Positions 22,825 through 25,647 of a stretch of 25,647 bases of DNA are shown in pieces. The DNA is from Sphingomonadales bacterium. GTDB taxonomy: Bacteria > Bacteroidota > Bacteroidia > UBA7662. The stretch spans positions 1 through 25,647 of the forward strand of contig VHAW01000009.1 in the NCBI GenBank assembly GCA_016872225.1. Direction: 5' to 3'. The stretch's first letter is position 1. Every line of letters begins with the position of its first letter. The notes under the pieces were generated by a model, which had not been told where the DNA came from, ran no database searches, and saw only the letters and a list, made by a program, of their open reading frames with translations. The position numbers and the translations under genes are program-made.

Positions 22825-24390
22825 ATGGCCCTCGTTGGTTCTTTGTTCAAACGAACCCTGCAAATAGGCAAATCCTTGCAGTTCAGAATTTTTAATCCCT
22901 CCTTTCATCAGAAGCTAGTCTTGTTTAGGTTGTTGCGTAAAGCCCGCAAGACCGAGATTGGAAAGTATTACGGATTTTCCTCCATCCTCGACTCGGGAAA
23001 GATTCAGAAAGAATTTAGCAGAAGGGTCCCCATCCATGACTACAATATGATGCACAATCGTTGGTGGAAATCCTACGATGAAGGCCGTTCCAATATCACT
23101 TGGCCTGGCAAAATCAAATACTTTGCCCTAAGCAGCGGGACTTCCGAGGCAGCAAGCAAGTACATCCCCGTTTCGGGCGATATGATCAAAGCTATGCGCC
23201 GAACTTCCATCAAGCAGATGTATGCCTTGACCTTGTATGATTTTTCAACATCACTCTTTGACAAAGGAGTCTTAATACTCGGGGGATCCGCAGATTTGAA
23301 ATACTCTGGGCATTACTATTACGGAGATCTCAGCGGGATCAATACCTCCAAGGTTCCCCTTTGGTTCAGCCCCTTCTTCAAGCCCGGGGAAGAAATTGTT
23401 CGGATTAGAAATTGGAACGAGAAAATTGAACAAATCGTCTTGCTAGCACCCCGCTGGGATATTTGGGTGGTCACGGGGATTCCAGCATGGCTGCAATTAC
23501 TGTTTGAATGCATCATTGAGCGTTACAAGGTTCAGTCGATTCATGATATTTGGCCCAACCTCCAGGTCTTTGTTTTCGGTGGAGTAGCCATCGATCCTTA
23601 TTTGCCTGCTTTTAACAAATTGTGCCGCAAGCCTTTGATTTTTATTGAGACCTACCTGGCTTCCGAGGGCTTCTTCGCTTACGATGCCCGTCACAAAGAC
23701 CTCAAAAAAGGGATGCGCCTCAACCTCAACAGCGGTATTTATTACGAATTCATCCCCTTTAACGAGCAACATTTCAACGATGATGGGCATATGTTACCTG
23801 GAGTTCAAGCCATTCCTTTGGACCAAGTTAAACTCCATTGCGATTATGCCTTAGTCATAACCACGTGCAGCGGGGCTTGGCGTTACCTCATCGGTGACAC
23901 CATACGCTTCGAGTCATTGGAACACATGGAGATTCGCATTACCGGGAGAACCCAGCATTTCCTGAGCCTTTGCGGTGAACACCTTTCCCTTGAGAATATC
24001 AACCAAGGCCTCTTGCGGTTGTCGCATTGGTCAGGGATTGCTCTGGGCGAATGCACGGTGATGGGCCTTAACCAAAAAGGGGTCTATGGTCACCGATGGT
24101 ACCTCAGCGTGGAGGATGCATCTTTGGAAAGCATGCGGTCCAGAAAATCCGAACTCGCTAATCAATTGGACGAAATTCTAAAGGAAATCAACGACGATTA
24201 CAGCCTCGAACGAATGCATTCACTCAAACTTATGGAATTGGAAATTATTCCCTCCAGTTTGGCTTTGGAGTGGATGGCCGCCATAGGAAAAATCGGAGGG
24301 CAACATAAATTCCCAAGGGTTCTCAAAGGAACCTACGCCAAGTCTTGGATGGCGTTCCTCGCAAGCAAAAACTTGGGAGCGGACCACTAA
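22825..24390 (+). CDS. GH3 family acyl-adenylating ligase
   Basis: A 521-residue protein of the GH3 branch of the adenylate-forming (ANL) superfamily. The ATP-binding motifs are present: 'SSGTS' (103-107), 'YLASEG' (277-282) and 'GDTIRF' (357-362), then 'ITGRTQHFLSLCGEHLS', the hinge to the C-terminal lid. Plant GH3 enzymes conjugate amino acids to carboxylic hormones; the substrates of the bacterial members are not established as far as I know. ATG 22825 is preferred to the longer TTG frame because it sits just after the pyrE stop and begins 'MALVGSLFKRTLQIGKSL', a usual GH3 N-terminus. It may be co-transcribed with pyrE. Confidence 0.88.
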   Translation: MALVGSLFKRTLQIGKSLQFRIFNPSFHQKLVLFRLLRKARKTEIGKYYGFSSILDSGKIQKEFSRRVPIHDYNMMHNRWWKSYDEGRSNITWPGKIKYFALSSGTSEAASKYIPVSGDMIKAMRRTSIKQMYALTLYDFSTSLFDKGVLILGGSADLKYSGHYYYGDLSGINTSKVPLWFSPFFKPGEEIVRIRNWNEKIEQIVLLAPRWDIWVVTGIPAWLQLLFECIIERYKVQSIHDIWPNLQVFVFGGVAIDPYLPAFNKLCRKPLIFIETYLASEGFFAYDARHKDLKKGMRLNLNSGIYYEFIPFNEQHFNDDGHMLPGVQAIPLDQVKLHCDYALVITTCSGAWRYLIGDTIRFESLEHMEIRITGRTQHFLSLCGEHLSLENINQGLLRLSHWSGIALGECTVMGLNQKGVYGHRWYLSVEDASLESMRSRKSELANQLDEILKEINDDYSLERMHSLKLMELEIIPSSLALEWMAAIGKIGGQHKFPRVLKGTYAKSWMAFLASKNLGADH

Positions 24391-24396
24391 AATACC

Positions 24397-24432
24397 AGGG
24401 TGAACCTCCAATAATCCAGAGTTCACCACCCT
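24397..24432. terminator. Candidate bidirectional hairpin between GH3 gene and xseB
   Basis: AGGGTGAAC (24397-24405) pairs with GTTCACCACCCT (24421-24432), leaving a 3-nt bulge and a 15-nt loop. An alternative GAACCT/AGGTTC pairing (24402-24407 with 24433-24438) competes. It lies between two convergent stop codons. No adjacent T-run, so moderate to low confidence. Confidence 0.4.
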
Positions 24433-24471
24433 AGGTTCCCGATACACCACCCAAAACGGCGGACCTTCGAA

Positions 24472-24717
24472 TCAATTTTTCGAAACCAATTGTTCCACCT
24501 TAAGCCTGGCCTTAGTCAGGTATTCCCTGCACCAATTCAATTCCTCCATGGCTTGGGTATAAGCTTGCATAGCCTGATCCAAATCTTCGCCAGGACGCTC
24601 GAGACTCTCCACCAGCTTACGAGCAGCCGCAAGCCTGCTTGCGAATTCACCAGGAGTACCGTTGATTGATCCTTCCGCCCCTTGTTTCGGGACCTTATTA
24701 TTTTCCTTTCGTGCCAT
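24472..24717 (-). CDS. xseB: Exodeoxyribonuclease VII small subunit
   Basis: An 81-residue protein. 'SRLAAARKLVESLERPGEDLDQAMQAYTQAMEEL' (from about residue 27) follows the XseB helical-hairpin pattern, ending in 'LTKARLKVEQL'. XseB subunits assemble with XseA to form exonuclease VII, which degrades single-stranded DNA. The first ~25 residues are polar and variable. The large subunit gene is not adjacent: the upstream flank is the divergent EVE gene and the downstream flank is the convergent GH3 gene. Confidence 0.85.
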   Translation of the reverse strand: MARKENNKVPKQGAEGSINGTPGEFASRLAAARKLVESLERPGEDLDQAMQAYTQAMEELNWCREYLTKARLKVEQLVSKN

Positions 24718-24733
24718 AGGATATCAAGGTTAG

Positions 24734-24764
24734 GTTGAGTACAACAAAGTAAAGGATAATTTTG
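24734..24764 (+). promoter_or_regulatory. Promoter for the EVE-domain/pyrR unit
   Basis: TAATTTTG at 24757-24764 is a perfect TAnnTTTG and a GTTG at 24734-24737 stands 19 bp upstream as the -33 element. This is the best-spaced promoter in the window. The leader to the ATG at 24824 would be about 55 nt. Confidence 0.5.
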
Positions 24765-24823
24765 ACACCAAGAAACCTTTACCGAATTAGGCTATCATCC
24801 ACCATCCTTAGACCATGTAATTT

Positions 24824-25243
24824 ATGGCGTACTGGCTCTTAAAGTCTGAACCTGAAACTTATTCCTGGGATGACCTCTGCCGAGAGCAGATTGGGACTTG
24901 GGATGGCGTCCGCAACCACCGCGCCAAATTGAATTTGATGGCTATGCAACAAGGGGATTCCGCCCTTTTTTACCATAGCATTTCAGAAAAAGCTGTGGTC
25001 GGTGTGATTGAAATCGTGGAAGAGGCTTTCCCTGATCCAACTGCTGATCAGGGAAAGCCCTGGGTAGCCGTACGGGTTCGACCATTGACCCCACTAGATC
25101 GTCCGGTGACCCTCCAAGAACTCAAAAAAGACCCCAAAATGGCTGGTTTGATGCTGCTAAGTCATACCCGCCTATCGGTCATGCCCTTGAGCAAGGCGCA
25201 TTTTGATGCTATCTTAGCGTGCGCTCAACGGACCGAACCGTAA
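24824..25243 (+). CDS. EVE-domain protein (thymocyte nuclear protein 1-like)
   Basis: A 139-residue EVE domain of the PUA-like fold. 'MAYWLLKSEPETYSWDDL' is the conserved start, 'WDGVRNHRAKLNLMAMQQGDSALFYHS' carries the nucleobase-binding face ('WdGVRNyqArN' in the family), and 'GVIEIVEEAFPDPT' and 'LSVMPLSKAHFDAIL' complete the domain. EVE domains are thought to read modified bases in DNA or RNA; the role of the stand-alone bacterial protein is not known. Full length compared with the family (about 140-150). It precedes the pyrR-like gene by 18 nt and is probably in one transcript with it. Confidence 0.92.
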   Translation: MAYWLLKSEPETYSWDDLCREQIGTWDGVRNHRAKLNLMAMQQGDSALFYHSISEKAVVGVIEIVEEAFPDPTADQGKPWVAVRVRPLTPLDRPVTLQELKKDPKMAGLMLLSHTRLSVMPLSKAHFDAILACAQRTEP

Positions 25244-25261
25244 CAAGGTCCGAAGCCCTTT

Positions 25262-25647
25262 ATGACACCAGGAAGGCAAAATCTCTTAGATTCTACCCAA
25301 CTCAGCTTAATATTGGAGCGCTTGAGTCAAGAGTTGATTGAAAATCACGGCCATTTCAGCCGGAGCATCCTCATCGGGCTCCAACCAAGAGGATCCCTGA
25401 TGGCCCAGCGAATTCATCGTATTCTCCAAAATCGCCTTCAAATCCCTGCCTCCAAAATTCCCTTTGGCCTTCTAGATGTTACCTTCCATCGCGATGATTT
25501 TCGCAGGAGGCAAGGACCGCTAATTCCCTCAACAACCCATATCGATTTTTCGATCGAAGGCCAAAACGTCATCCTTATCGACGATGTGTTATTTACCGGC
25601 AGAACACTCCGATCCGGCTTGGACGCTTTATTGGATTTTGGAAGACC
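25262..25647 (+). CDS. pyrR: PyrR-like phosphoribosyltransferase, 5' part only
   Basis: The frame from ATG 25262 runs off the window after 128 codons. 'LIGLQPRGSLMAQRI' near residue 37 matches the 'IGIxtrGxxlAxri' block of PyrR, 'FGLLDVTFHRDDF' follows, and the PRPP loop 'VILIDDVLFTGRT' is at 103-115, continuing 'LDALLDFGR'. PyrR proteins regulate pyrimidine genes by binding mRNA and/or act as a minor uracil phosphoribosyltransferase. The visible ~70% is intact with no disruption. Not in the same transcript as pyrE (3 kb away, with a gene on the other strand between them). Confidence 0.88.
   Translation, partial: MTPGRQNLLDSTQLSLILERLSQELIENHGHFSRSILIGLQPRGSLMAQRIHRILQNRLQIPASKIPFGLLDVTFHRDDFRRRQGPLIPSTTHIDFSIEGQNVILIDDVLFTGRTLRSGLDALLDFGR

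Noticed and set aside
1..25647. CRISPR array, tRNA, rRNA, insertion sequence or prophage
   Set aside because: No regularly spaced repeats, no cloverleaf or rRNA-like stretch, and no transposase, integrase or phage structural gene was seen; all long stretches are explained by ordinary chromosomal genes.

Overview
The window is a gene-dense chromosomal stretch from a member of the Bacteroidota. The evidence is a complete type IX secretion/gliding core (porP/sprF-like, gldK, gldL, gldM, gldN), several families largely restricted to the phylum (DUF4249-like, DUF4271, DUF3822), and several copies of the phylum's characteristic -7 promoter element TAnnTTTG. I see no rRNA, tRNA, CRISPR array, transposase or phage gene, and no gene-free stretch longer than about 150 bp. 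Both edges cut genes: a DUF4249-like protein on the left and a PyrR-like protein on the right.

Layout. 1-2518 (+): the end of an outer-surface DUF4249-like protein, then kynurenine 3-monooxygenase and an overlapping small membrane protein. 2515-11891 (-): one long co-directional run of nine genes, DUF4271 membrane protein, uroporphyrinogen-III synthase-like hemD, porP, gldK, gldL, gldM, gldN, hemW and a cyclase-family (kynurenine formamidase-like) hydrolase. A divergent promoter at about 11.95 kb separates this run from a large AddA/RecB-type helicase-nuclease on the + strand (11976-15158). 15167-18830 (-): a secreted prolyl oligopeptidase, then the two-gene unit carH-like regulator and crtZ carotene hydroxylase. 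18923-21497 (+): a pseudopilin-like protein, a DUF3822 protein, rsmD and coaD. A Nudix hydrolase (-) is wedged without intergenic DNA between coaD and pyrE. pyrE and a GH3-family ligase follow (+), then xseB (-), an EVE-domain protein (+) and a pyrR-like gene (+, cut).

How the genes work together. GldK/L/M/N and PorP form the motor, periplasmic ring and accessory outer-membrane parts of the type IX secretion system. GldL and GldM keep the charged transmembrane residues associated with proton-driven rotation. The B12-type photoreceptor regulator next to crtZ, with tandem 11-bp repeats just upstream of its start, looks like a minimal light-responsive carotenoid module. KMO and the formamidase-like hydrolase, facing each other, could supply two steps of tryptophan catabolism. 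Most other genes are housekeeping: CoA, pyrimidine, 16S rRNA methylation and DNA repair.

The points most worth a second look are the carH operator-like repeats, the pseudopilin-like/DUF3822 pair with its unbroken reading frame across a stop codon, the Nudix gene that overlaps its neighbours at both ends, and the very short or absent leaders predicted for pyrE and KMO. No wholly new defence or mobile system is evident; the window is mostly core genome.
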